A DNA stretch of 64,000 bases from Vitrella brassicaformis (GCA_001179505.1 CDMY01000310.1:56913-120912); one strand, 5' to 3'. Positions 24,351-35,109 are shown, counted from the first letter of the stretch. The notes: generated from the letters alone by a model not told the origin. Made by a program: numbers and translations.

Positions 24351-24463
24351 GGTGTGTCTTCTCCCGTATTGTTGAGCAGTTCGAACAGGCCCAGGCAACA
24401 TGCAGTGGTCGCACGTTGCCTGGATCTGATCGAGCTGGCCTATGATACGGGAGAAGACACACA
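24351..24463. repeat. 113-bp foldback (hairpin) element 3
   Basis: Again 113 bp. Outer arms are GTGTGTCTTCTCCCGTAT and ATACGGGAGAAGACACAC, the apical stem CCCAGGCAAC / GTTGCCTGG. Compared with element 1, several outer base pairs have changed on both sides together. Confidence 0.85.
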
Positions 24464-24640
24464 TAGCAACCAACACACGGACCGATTAAATGAACACTCT
24501 CTCAAAAAAATCATTACCACAAACCAAAATACCAAAGGAGACCGTAGACGCAAAGCAGCCTGACCGGAAAGCCCGCGACCGACCATCCTACGCGATGTGA
24601 TGCGATCCATTGCTACGCCCCCTTGCCCTCCGCAATGGCA

Positions 24641-25623
24641 CTATTTATTGTGACTCTCTATCCACTCGACCGCTTTGGCGAAGTTGTCCACCACAGCTGT
24701 CGGCTGGGGATCGAGCTTCGCCTCATCTCCGGCACGATACTTGCCAGTCTGCACACAGACAGGACAGCTCACTCAGGCAGAATGATGCAACCAACATATG
24801 CGCTCAACAAGACAGACGCCCACCTTGACGAGAATGCCTCGAAGCCCGCATGCAACCGCCCCCTGCACGTCGTCCGTCGCATCTGATGGATGGATATGAC
24901 ACAACCAACACAACGAGCGCCCGCATCCATGCGTGTGTGAATCTTTCCTCCGTCCTTCCGTCCCGCACTCACTGACTCACCATCTCCGATCATGACGACG
25001 CTCTCCTCCCCAATGCCATCGCCCAGCGTCCGCATGGCCCCCCGAAAAAACCCCGCACTCGGCTTCCCCACCACCTCGGCCGTCAGCCCAGTGGCATACT
25101 CCAACGCACACGCAAACGGGCCCACACTCATGGCCAGGCCGTCGGATCTCATGAAGTAACGGCTCTTGTGGATCGCCACCAGGGTGGGGGGGATGCCCGG
25201 GGAGGGGGTCAGGAGGAGCCGCATCGCCTTGGTCATGGTGTCGTAGTTGAAAGAGTCTGGTGCTAGGCCCACCACCACGCACGGATCATGCTCCTCCTCC
25301 TCGCCACCTTGTCCATCGACCACACACGCCCCAGCCTCCCGGAAGTCCTCTTTGGCGCTCTCAGAGAGCATTAGGAAGGGCCGCTCCACGCCCCTCTCCT
25401 TGATGAGCCGCACAGCAGCCGACAGCGACGAGAAGATCTCCGATGAGTCGATGTCGAAGCCGATCGCCTTGAGCCTTGCCATGAGCTGCCGCTGGCTCTC
25501 CTTGGTCGTGTTGGTCACGAACCGGACTCCCTTGACGAGCGAACGAAGCTTCGTCAGTGCTGCAATGGCGTCGGGCGTCGGCTCACTCTCAATGTGCAGC
25601 GTGCCGCTGAAAACGAAAAACAG

Positions 25624-25657
<34 letters not shown>

Positions 25658-25780
25658 GAGGCATCGCATATTGATGACTTTGTGAGCACCAGGGCTGCCG
25701 CGTGTGCCCGTGCTCGCCCACCTGAGGTCGACCAATGCGTATTCGATGGGCTTTTCGCCCACTGCAGACGACGTCGACAT
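24641..25780 (-). CDS. HDHD2: HDHD2-like HAD-superfamily phosphatase
   Basis: Haloacid-dehalogenase-fold hydrolase; animal relatives are HDHD2 and the phosphohistidine/pyrophosphatase LHPP. Four exons (25780-25722, 25606-24981, 24882-24824, 24748-24641) join in phase to 283 aa. Motif I is VDLSGTLHIE, with Ser at the usual second Asp as in HDHD2. Motif II is in FVTNTTKES. The cap region carries VVVGLAPDSFNYDTM and LVAIHKSRYFMRSDGLA. The later motifs are VGKPSAGFF with VMIGDDATDDVQGA, then LVKTGKYRAGDE. Order and spacing match full-length HDHD2. No signal peptide, so probably cytosolic. The natural substrate is not evident. Confidence 0.9.
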
Positions 25781-26305
25781 GCTAGTGGTCTGGCCGGTCC
25801 CAGGCCGGTGTTGATGGTAGTGGCGGCGATAACGCAGAGATGCAGATCTTCGAGGCGCCTTCAGGCCACAGGAGCTGCAGAAAGCCGACAGGGCCACTGT
25901 GGGTGAGGGACGGTGACCGCCGATGGAGCGTGCGAGGATGAATGCAGCTGCAAGCAGAGATCCTTGAAGCATTGGCCGACCTGTGAAGCCTTGCCTTCTC
26001 AGTCAAACGCACGAAAACCAAGACTGCGCATATGTTCGCATAGCTCGCGGAGTGGGCTCGCGATCGGGAGGGAAGGGAGAGCATCTGCCGCATGTGAGAG
26101 CCTCCCTCGGTCAACAGCAGCGTCATCCGGCAGCGAGATCCGCTGATCATCTGGTCATCACGAGAAAAGCTGCAGAAGGCGGAGCCACAATCGTTTGTGA
26201 GCCGCTCTCAGCAGACAGACAGCTGCATTGCATTCGATTCGTCCGTTCGTCATCCGGCAGACCTAAATAGGCAGACAGATCCGGCAGAGCGAGATCGGCG
26301 CATCG
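25781..26305. promoter_or_regulatory. Divergent promoter region, HDHD2-like gene and DGAT2
   Basis: 525 bp between outward-facing starts. No convincing coding exon or RNA found. Confidence 0.4.
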
Positions 26306-27723
26306 ATGCCGCTGTGGCTGCTATCGCTGATTCTGCTCATCGCGTTGGCCTTGTGGCTGCTGCCCGGCATCATCTTCGTCAGGCGTGACCAATGGGCCAT
26401 ATGGCGTGTGCCGTGCAAGCGGCGGATGCAGACGGCCGCCGTGGCCACGCTGTATGGGTGTTTCGCGCTGCCGGTGCTGTTTATCGGCGTGGCGGCTCTG
26501 TATCGGGTCAACTGGTGGTGGATTGTGCCGTATGTGGTGTATCTGCTGAGCGATCGGAGGTCGACCTACGGCAACTGGCGGTCTCACTGGTTCAGATCTC
26601 TCTCCTGGTGGAAACACTGCCGAGTGAGCGTTGTGCATGCTTGAAGGCCTCCTGCAGGGAGGATCCGAGTCTCTCTCTCTCTCTCTCTAATGGGATCAGG
26701 ATTATTGGCCGGTAGAGTTGAAGCGGCAGGATCCTTCTGTGCCTCTGAAGAAGGACCGGCCGTATCTGGTGGGTGTCCATCCGCACGGCCCTTTGCTGCC
26801 CATATCGATGGTCAACTTCTTCACCGAGGCCACACACATCACTGACGTCTTCCAGGGCACCCGCATCTCACCCACGACCCTCAACGCCATCTTCATGCTC
26901 CCCGTCTTCAGAGAAATTGTCCTTCTCTGCGGCGCCGTAAGCGAGCCAAGCAATCGCGTGTGTCACACACACAGAGAGAGAATGAACCCTGCCCTCTCCT
27001 CTCTCTCTCTCTGTGTGTGTGTGTGTGGTTGGTTCTAGGTATCTGTGGCGCAGAAGTGCATCGAGTCTGTGTTGAGGAAAGGCGGCGGGCACGGTGTGTC
27101 TATCTATGTGGGCGGTGCGCGTGAGGCGAGTCAGACAAGCGACAGGTACACTGTGCTGGTGTACCGGCGGAAGGGCTTCTTTCGATTAGCGCTGCGATAC
27201 GGCGTCTACCTCTTCCCGGCATTCACTTTCGGAGAAAACTATATCTACAGGTAGGGACTTGTCTGTCTCTGTGCCTGCCTTCCTGCCGATGCCTGTGTGT
27301 GTGTGTGTGTGTGTGCAGGTATAGGACACCCAAGACCGGCACAATGTACTACCGAATCAATGGTCAGTCCCCCCAGTAGTCAGTCCCACACCACAGACGT
27401 CATTCTTTGACCTCCTCCAAATGCCCGTGTGCATTGGATGGACTGTGTGGTACATAGAGCTGGCAATGAGGTGGGTGGGGTACGCGGTGCCCTTTCTGGT
27501 GGGCCGGGGGATCTTCCAAAAGTCCTTCGGCCTCCTGCCGCAGCGGCACCGACTGGTGACCATCATTGGCAACCCCATCGAGTGCCCGCAGACTGACAAC
27601 CCCACTGAGGAGCAAATCAAGCACTACCAGGACCTCTATGTGGCGGGGCTCAAACAGGTCTTCGAGCAATTCAAAGACAGCTACGACCCGGAGGGCAAAG
27701 CCAAGGAGCTGGCAGTCGGATAG
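26306..27723 (+). CDS. DGAT2: Diacylglycerol O-acyltransferase 2 family (DGAT2)
   Basis: Catalyses the last step of triacylglycerol synthesis at the ER membrane (acyl-CoA plus diacylglycerol). Exons 26306-26623, 26700-26936, 27039-27250 and 27319 onward join in phase. Two hydrophobic segments open the protein (LLSLILLIALALWLLPGIIF and ATLYGCFALPVLFIGVAALY). The family's HPHG is in YLVGVHPHGPLLP, the GGAREA motif follows, then YRRKGFFRLALRYG, FTFGENYIY, VGRGIF and GNPIECP. The junction before MPVCIGW is uncertain: a 34-nt GT-AG gap puts the last exon out of frame, while a 38-nt one (27346-27383) keeps frame. Both are unusually short, so a one-base error is possible. Confidence 0.9.
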
Positions 27724-28235
27724 CACCACCGTCGAGAGATCGAGAGAGCGCCTCCCTCAGACAGGGGTTTTGGTGGGTGGGGGGAGGGGGGGTGCGGTGG
27801 TTTTGACGGAGAGATTGATTGAGGGACTCAGTGAGCGCTTTATGGCGTGAGTCTTTTTGGTTTGTGAGCGGCTGGCTGCATTTGGTGTTGCCCTGTGTGT
27901 GTGGGGGAGGGGAGGGGAGGATCTGATGGGCAGACGACCATATCTATCTAAGCAGAAGGCGCCTCCTCATCTGTGTGAACAATGTTAGCGTGCATTGCAA
28001 GCACCCGGTCAGTCCACGCACATCATCACATGGTGGGTCTGACGACATCAGGCAGGCTATGGTACAATGGTGGATACACATCCCTTCCCACTCCTCTCCT
28101 GCGCCACCACATGCTAGCAAACCAAACTGACCTATCTTATCTGGCACACACAGCTGCGTCTGACTCGTCATGCACCATCCCATCCCTGCACGCAGCAACC
28201 CTTCAATCCATCCACAAATCTGTCTGCCCGCCCCC
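27724..28235. other. Convergent intergenic region, nothing recognised
   Basis: 512 bp between the stops of DGAT2 and the - strand one-TM gene. G-rich near 27775-27800 and 27900-27920. No gene seen. Confidence 0.5.
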
Positions 28236-28661
28236 TCAAGCCACAAGTCGCTTCCTCAGCTGCTTCACTTCGGCATCGGCCCGTTCCACTCTTGCCACCT
28301 TCTCCTTAACCGTCGTGCTGTTGTCGCTGAGAATCTCCTCCCTCATGTGATCCCAGGCGCCCTCGTCCAGCTCAGCTATCAGCCGCACCACGCCCTTCAG
28401 TCGCTTCAGCTCGGCTTTGTCCGCCACATCATGGGTCTTGATGGTGTCGATCTCCTTCCCGAGCAAAAACGCTTCGCGTGAGGTTCCGATGAAGCATCCA
28501 AACAGGATGGCCCACAAGAAGACCACGAGGCAGACGGCCCCACAAGCGCACGGCATGATGGCGTAATCAATCTCCGCTACCCTGGTCTTGAGAGTCTGCA
28601 GCTCCGCATGGGTGTCAGCCGGCGGGGCGGTCGGGGCCGAAAGCTCTTGGTACGCACCCAT
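28236..28661 (-). CDS. Small single-TM protein with coiled coil, unknown function
   Basis: One exon of 141 aa from ATG 28661. After a Pro/Ala-rich start and a short helix, one strong membrane segment (CGAVCLVVFLWAILFGCFIG) appears at about residues 50-70. A charged helical tail follows, likely a coiled coil (TVKEKVARVERADAEVKQLRK) ending RLVA. No signal peptide and no family recognised. Composition supports a real protein more than a chance frame: strong TM plus heptad-like tail, intact over 426 nt, at 206 bp from the divergent KMO-like start. Confidence 0.55.
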   Translation of the reverse strand: MGAYQELSAPTAPPADTHAELQTLKTRVAEIDYAIMPCACGAVCLVVFLWAILFGCFIGTSREAFLLGKEIDTIKTHDVADKAELKRLKGVVRLIAELDEGAWDHMREEILSDNSTTVKEKVARVERADAEVKQLRKRLVA

Positions 28662-28867
28662 CGAACGATGATCTCTCTTGATCTCTCTCACTGGGGCACC
28701 TGCACCGCTGGGAACATGGCAATGATGAGAGATTTAGCGAGAGAGGTTTGAGGTTTGGCTGTCGCTGCAGCAATGCAGATCTCTCAGCGCTCGGCTCTCA
28801 CCTTTCCTTCTCCTTTCCCCGATCCGCTTTTGCGAGCTTAAAGGTGCAGTATGATTGGGATCTGTCA

Positions 28868-29815
28868 ATGAAGCTGGGCGTGATGGCATCTGCTCTCTTC
28901 GGCTATCTTCCCTCAACGATGACCTTCACCCTTGTTGCTGTGATCATCCTGCTGCTGCTGTCGGCAGCTGCAGCTGCTTTCGTTGCGTCAAGTCCATCAG
29001 CTGGCAATGGCATGCTCTTCGGCAGCAACGTGGGTGCGAACAGGAGGAGGGCATGTGATTCATCGCTGCTGCACCGGCTTCAATTGCGGGCTGCACAAGT
29101 GCGGGCGCATGCGAATGAGGGAGAAGAGCTGAGCGGCGCGCCTGGCCAGCCACCGTCAACTGTCATAGTGGGTGAGAAGATCAGCACACCGAAACACAAA
29201 CCGATGTATGTGTTTGCCTCTTTCTCTGTGTGTGGTTAGGTGGTGGTCCGGCGGGCTACGCGACGGCCATCATGCTTGCGAGGAGGGGGTGGGCCAACAT
29301 CACGGTGCTCGAGAGGCGGCCCCCGCTCCCACCGCCCAACTCGGACAGCTGGGGCGACCCCGACCGGTCCTACAACATGGGCATCAACGGCCGGGGGCAG
29401 CGGCTGCTCAAAGACATACAGTGCATCGACGTGAGTGAGCCCGCGAGCGAAATGCCCTGGGCACTCGCTCAGTATGTGTGTGTGTGTTGGGTGTGTGTGC
29501 ACACAGCGGCTGTATCGGTACTCGGTGCCTGTGCGTGGTCGCTTCACCTGGTCGGAGGGCAACAAGACGGCGCTGAGGATATTCACCGACCGGACGGCCA
29601 CTTCGAGAATCATTCAGGTGCGGGTGGGTGTGGTTGTGGGTGTGAATGGGCACACGCGTGAGTGTGTGTGTGGTGTGTGGTGTGTGGTGTGTGGATGGGC
29701 AGAGGGACCGGTTGGCTTCGCTGCTCTATGAGGAGATCACCGACAAGTACCCACAGCAGATACAGTGAGTGAATGAGTGAGACCCACACACACTGACCTG
29801 ACAGACACACATGGA

Positions 29816-29846
<31 letters not shown>

Positions 29847-30487
29847 TCAACAAGGGTGGCCTTCAACACCACCTGCACGAACCTCGAGGCAGCCAATGAC
29901 GGCCGTCTGCTCGTCCAGGTCAACAACAGCACCGCCACACACATCCACACACATTTCGGTACACAACAGCCTCCTCCCTCCCTCCCTCCCTCCCTCCTCC
30001 CCCCCCCCCCCCCCCACACACCCCACTGCAGTGCACCTTTCCCTCCCATCTCTCTCTGGCTCTCTGTGTCTCTCTGTGTGTGCGTATGGCGTGACAGTGG
30101 TGGGTGCGGACGGGGCCCGGTCGTTTGTGCGTGACGGTCTGGGGTTCAGTGCCGTCAGGTTCCCCGAGAGCAACACGCGTGTGTACAAGATCATGCCGCT
30201 CAAGCTGCCCAAGGACATGAGAATGGACCTCGACTACATCGCTGGACGACCGGTGGGTGCCATTCCACACACACACACACACAGACAGAGAGAGAGAGAG
30301 AGGGGGGGGGAGGGGGGTTACACCAAAGTGTTGTGTCGATTAGGATGGTGTGGCGCTGGACGCCCTCCCCACTCCCGAGGGCAATATGATCGGCGTCGTC
30401 CTCTTCAGGCCGGAGGACACACAAGTGGCCTCCCTAAACACCGGTACTCATACAGCACACGTGTGTGCGCCACGCATCTCTCTGGCC

Positions 30488-30523
<36 letters not shown>

Positions 30524-31500
30524 CTGTGTGTGTGTGTGTGCAGCTGAATCGGTGCGGCGGTATGTCCGTGAGAGGTTCGCCGCCGTGGTGCCTTACATAG
30601 AGGAAGAGCAATACGCCCTCTTCGCGAAGCGGAAGACGTGTAGGTTTGACGCACACACTGAAGGCGTGTACACCCACCTCCACCTCCACACACACTGACA
30701 CACAGACACACACACACACACACAGAGAGAGAGAGAAGGCGCACCATCTATCCATCCATCCATCCGTGTGTGTGTGTGGCTGCATGGCATGCAGGCTCTC
30801 TCCCCAGCTTTTCCTACGCAGCCGGCCCTCTGCACAGAACCGACCCTGCTCCAGTGGTCTTGCTAGGTGACGCCATCCACTGCGTCAAGCCTTATTTCGG
30901 CCAGGTGTGTGTGTTGACGCGCACCGACACCTTTGACGTGCCATGCATGTGTGTGACCCACAGGGTGTAAACAGTGCCTTTGAGGATGTCGAGGTGCTGC
31001 AGCGATGTCTGCAGGAGTGGTCGGTGGGCACCACACACACACACACAGACAGACAGACAGGGGAGGGAGGGAGGGAGGGAAGGGTCGCTCTCATGTGTGC
31101 GTGTGGGGGTGAGTGGCTGGTTGGTGCAGTGGCGATGATCTGCGTAGGGCCCTCCCTCTGTACACTAAGCGAAGGGCGCCGCAGGCCAAGGCACTTGTGG
31201 AGCTTTCCAGGTCTCACACACACACACACACACAGACACAGAGAGAGAGAGAGAGAGAGGCAGAGGGACACACACAAACAGTCACGTGTGTATCGTCCCG
31301 CGTGTGTGTGTGCAGGTCGTTCGACAAGGACCCGAGGAGCCCATCAGGTTTCCTGCTGTTCGTCCTGCCTCTGATCCTCGACGGCATCTTCCACAACCTG
31401 ATGCCCCGGCTCTTCGCCACCAACCCCATCGCACTCATGCAAAACGACGGTCAGTCTGCCCTGCCTGTTGGCATCACACCATCACACATCTCACATGCCC

Positions 31501-31541
<41 letters not shown>

Positions 31542-31692
31542 TGTGTGCGGCGTAGATCTGACTTTTACGGGCATTCGACGGCGGAAGAGGCTAGACAGGC
31601 TGGGGCAAGTGGCACTGATGGCAGCTGTGGTCACGGCAGTCGGCAGGACAATCACACTAGGCCTCAAGACACTACTCTTCATGACCGCTTAA
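28868..31692 (+). CDS. KMO-like FAD-dependent monooxygenase
   Basis: Resembles kynurenine 3-monooxygenase, a flavoprotein that hydroxylates kynurenine with NADPH in the outer mitochondrial membrane. Thirteen exons join in phase to 546 aa (first 28868-29171, last 31556-31692). An N-terminal hydrophobic segment (FTLVAVIILLLLSAAAAAF) is followed by the FAD fingerprint TVIVGGGPAGYATAIML, GINGRGQRLL, the DG motif VVGADGARSFVR and the GD motif VVLLGDAIHCVKPYFGQGVN. The C-terminal part (LILDGIFHNLMPRLF and a later RRRKRL) has the KMO-type layout, with a final hydrophobic helix. The Phe-Gly-Gln-Gly stretch is typical of KMO rather than of ubiquinone hydroxylases. A related aromatic-ring hydroxylase is possible. 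Confidence 0.8.
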
Positions 31693-31798
31693 TTACACTA
31701 ATGGCCAGGCCTTGTGGACATTGTCTCTGTGTCTCTATGTGACGGATCGACCCAAGTCATGGTCATCAGGATATCGTGACGGAGGAGGCATCCATCAT

Positions 31799-33283
31799 TC
31801 AATCGGCTTCGACGGCAACCCCACTCGCCTGGAAGCTGGAAAACCCGGCGGCACACTTGGGCTCTTCCGGACCGATGCACTGCTCCTTCTTCCTCTCTTC
31901 CACCGACATGGCAGAGACCTGCGCCCAATAGTGCTTGGCCAGTATCTCGGCAATTCCGGGCTGCTGCTGCCACTTGCCGACGGTGAACTCGCCCTCTGCG
32001 CACCGCACATCAGTGAGACGGCCGGCTATCAGCTGGCTGTGGAGGTATCGGAGGGTTTGCATGAGCTGCCCGTCCTGTGGGAGGGAGGGAGAGAGCGAGA
32101 CATACACTTGTGGAGTGGGGTGGGGCTTCATTTATATTGGCAATGTTTGCTGCGCACGTACCGACTCGAATGGGTCGTTGGTGTCGTAGCGGCCAATGAA
32201 TGGCGGCACGGGCAGGAAGTTCTGTGGCTGGCAGAGCCCTTGTTGCACCCTGCACCGCACACACACGCACACGTCTCTCGCTCTGTGTGTGTGTAAGGCA
32301 GGCGCGTACATGTCATCGATGAGGACAGTGTGTGAGACGTCTCCCTTGGTGGGCAGCCCACTCCAGCCGAGGTCCTTCAAGCCTGCGGCGGTCTCTCGCA
32401 TGTCGCTGTAGTAAAAACTGCGTGCCGACACACACACACACACACAGAGAGGGAGGGAGGGAAAAGAAGACATGTCTTTATGACGAAACAAGCAGATGCG
32501 TATGCAGACCGGGCGAAGAAGAGCTCTCTAGGGGTGAAGCCTGCGTCCGTCTCGAGCCGGTCAATGATCGGGTCTACCCAGTCGGCCACGCCTGCCGACC
32601 ACACCAGCATCCGCACCCCAATGCCCTTCAGCTGTTTCAAAAACGATATGATATGCGGGCGGACGAGCACCTGCACACACACACACACATACACGCACAG
32701 AGAGAGAGAGGGATGCAACTCTTGGTGCACATGATGGATTCTGAAAGGGGTGACCGTTCTGTGTGTTGTGTCTGGAGTCCATGGGTGTTGGAAGTAGGTG
32801 ACCCCTCTGTCGATGGGCCCGCTCTTCATGCCGTGAATCATGGTCTCGTCCACTGTGTTGACACACAGACAGGCACACCTCTCTCTCGCTATCTCTCTCT
32901 CTCTCTCTGTGTGTGTGTGCGTGTGTGCGTGTGTGCGTGCGTGTTCCTGCAGCCTGGCAGTGTTTGTTTGTCTGTTTGTCTGTCTGTCTGTCTGTGGTGT
33001 CTGTGCTGTGTCTCGCCTACTGTCCCAGACGATGGTCAGCCCCCCTGCACACAGGCACAACAGACAATGCCGGCCAGCCACGTACAACGCCTAGCCTGCC
33101 TGCTGGCAGTGCGTGCGTACCATGATGGTTGGATGCGGTGGCCGCCGCCGTCTGTGTGTCCAGGTCGGCCTCTGTCGCCTCGCTGTTTATGTCATGATGA
33201 TGCTTCAGGTGCCACCTTGGCCGACCGCTGGACAACAGGGATAGCTGGGCAGACACACAGGCAATCGCCAGAAGAATACGCAT
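31799..33283 (-). CDS. FCP1/NIF-type HAD phosphatase-like protein, secreted (paralogue A)
   Basis: Seven exons (33283-33121, 33044-33021, 32852-32803, 32670-32510, 32417-32310, 32249-32162, 32074-31799) join in phase to 289 aa. A signal peptide (MRILLAIACVSAQLSLLSSG) precedes the HAD motif LTIVWDMDETMIHG, rebuilt across the second intron. Then come VRPHIISFLKQLKGIGVRMLVWSAG, KGDVSHTVLIDD and CQPQNFLPVPPFIG. Layout follows CTD-phosphatase/NIF-like proteins, here directed to the secretory pathway, which is unusual. The C-terminal part has WQQQPGIAEILAKHYW. Its closest relative is the neighbour at 33397-34821. Confidence 0.8.
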
Positions 33284-33396
33284 GGCTGGAGGGCCACACT
33301 TTCTCCCAAATGGTTGGGGGCCGCATGCATTCGCATGCAGGGGCCCCCGACTTGGAGTGAGACGCGGCGTCTCAACACGACCTGAAACGGGCCAAA
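33284..33396. promoter_or_regulatory. 113-bp bidirectional promoter between two HAD paralogues
   Basis: The starts of the two divergent paralogues are only 113 bp apart, so they must share this region. Its middle holds a strong palindrome. Confidence 0.6.
33316..33348. repeat. GC-rich palindrome in the shared promoter
   Basis: Arms GGGGGCC-GCATGC and GCATGC-(AGG)-GGCCCCC around the loop ATTC. It could form a hairpin or cruciform and lies close to the centre of the inverted gene pair. Confidence 0.85.
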
Positions 33397-34821
33397 ATGC
33401 AGCCCCTAATTATCCATTCGGTCGTCCTTTTCTCCCTCTGCTTGTCGACAAGTGCTCGGCCGGCAGTGCATCGCGTTCCCTCACGTCATGATGCCCGTGC
33501 TGCCGAGGAGATCGGCGTGGATGTGGAATCGGAGGACCTGGCGGCCAATGCAACGACCCAAAGCGGTCTGGTTGTATACTTTGACATGGACGAGACTTTG
33601 GTCTACCTCGGTAGGTAACCGCACCCATTCGGCAGGTGGTGATGCATGTGTGCGTGTGTGTGTCATGCCTTGTGTGTGTGGGTAGAGAGGAAGAGGGAGG
33701 GCATCGTTGACGAACGCCTGCACACTTTTGACCACATATATAGTAGTCGCAGTCTCGTAGACGAGGAGGATATCACCGGCCCCGCGGCCCGGGTAGGTCA
33801 GACAACAGTTATCATAACACGCAGACAGGAACACCTCATTGTTGCAGGTCGGCGTGCGCAAGGATGTGATACCCTTCTTGATGCGTCTCAAGCACATGGG
33901 CGTCCGAATGATGATCTGGACGGCAGGTACTTTTCATTTGTGTGGATCTGATCCGTCTCCTTGTGGCCGTGTTTCTCACCTTTGCAGGAACGATGGATGT
34001 GAGCGGAGCCTTCAATCTGCATCGATCATGACACATGCATGTCAGACTCTCCCTGTCTCGTGTCTCAGTATGCGGACTACATCCTTGACGCACTAGAGTG
34101 GATGGCTGGTGGTCACACAGTCTGGTGAAAAGCACTTCGAGCACCGGTGACCAAACCCGCCCATCAGCGGCGAAGGCATTCCGGTGTGTGCGTGTGTTGA
34201 CAGTTACTACCGTGACACAGTGGCGACCATGCCAAGCAAGACCAAGGACCTCGTCGTTGCCACAGGGGGAGACATCTCGCATGCTGTCTTGGTCGACAAC
34301 AAGTACAGTACACAGACAGAGACACAGACAGACATTCATGTGTATGGCGCGTGGATCTCGATTCCCGATCCGCCGTGCTGTGCAGCAAGCAATCCGGCCT
34401 GTGTCATCAAGAGAACTTCATTTGGGTGCCAGATTTCGTCGGACAAGTGGATGACCTCTTCAACATTGAGGTAAACATAGGGGGCGGACGCATGGCGCAC
34501 GCATCCATGGTGTGATGGCTTGACTTCTTTTGTCTGCCCACGTGCGGTGCGCAGACCGGCCCCCTTTTCAAACACCTCATCTTCGAACTCCACAACCGCC
34601 TGCTGAACAGTGAGCACACACGAAAACACGCCAGCCGTCCGTCTGTCTGTTTGTGTTTGTGTCTCATCGGTGCAGACCAGCCCCCCGACGTTCGTTGTCC
34701 TGGAGCCAAAAAGTTCATTCAGTTGTGGCAGAGGCACGCCCACTACCACCCGCGTCCGCCCCCAGCTACCTGCCTTCGAGCCGCCGACCCGCAGTGCGGT
34801 GAAGAACCAATGGCATCCTGA
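33397..34821 (+). CDS. FCP1/NIF-type HAD phosphatase-like protein, secreted (paralogue B, possible frameshift)
   Basis: Homologue of 31799-33283 in the opposite direction. A hydrophobic start (LIIHSVVLFSLCLSTSARP) is followed by GLVVYFDMDETLVYL, VRKDVIPFLMRLKHMGVRMMIW, GGDISHAVLVDNK and QENFIWVPDFVG. Exons 33397-33610, 33686-33792, 33848-33926, 33988-33998, 34069-34146, 34204-34302, 34386-34470, 34555-34609 and 34676-34821 fit phase, except that exon 34069-34146 needs one base removed near 34100-34121 to stay open. The 33988-33998 exon is only 11 nt. Downstream splice phases are all kept, so the gene was recently functional; the indel may be an assembly error or early decay. Confidence 0.7.
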
Positions 34822-34877
34822 CCGAGAGACAAGCGCACCCGACTCAAAGCCAGTTTGTTGACGAGAAGAGGAGGCCA

Positions 34878-34902
34878 TTGCACGACGAGAGAGGTCGTGC
34901 AA
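34878..34902 (+). other. Perfect 9-bp hairpin just after paralogue B
   Basis: TTGCACGAC, loop GAGAGAG, GTCGTGCAA, starting 57 nt after the stop. It is followed by a pyrimidine-rich stretch. Could be a 3'-UTR element; no known class matched. Confidence 0.5.
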
Positions 34903-35109
34903 AGAAGGCGGTTCCTTTTCTTTTGCCATGGCCGAGACCGATCAGTCAGTCATCCGTACGTTGATTGATTCGAGGGAGAGACATCAAACTGTGGAATGAG
35001 GGAAAAACAGAAAGAGAAACAAACCGACATTACACATCCACTTCATGAGCACGAGAGATCCTCAATGCATCCACTCCATTCCACACAGAGAGAAAATCGT
35101 GCAACACGA

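Noticed and set aside
23240-24462. Open frames running through the N gap
   Set aside because: Most of their length is undetermined N, so they are artefacts.
23546-24463. CRISPR-like repeat array
   Set aside because: Only three diverged palindromic copies with long irregular spacing in a eukaryotic genome; no spacer pattern.
23502-24470. Histone-type 3' stem-loops near SLBP
   Set aside because: The hairpins here are 113 bp with variable loops and lack the 6-bp stem and 4-nt loop consensus.
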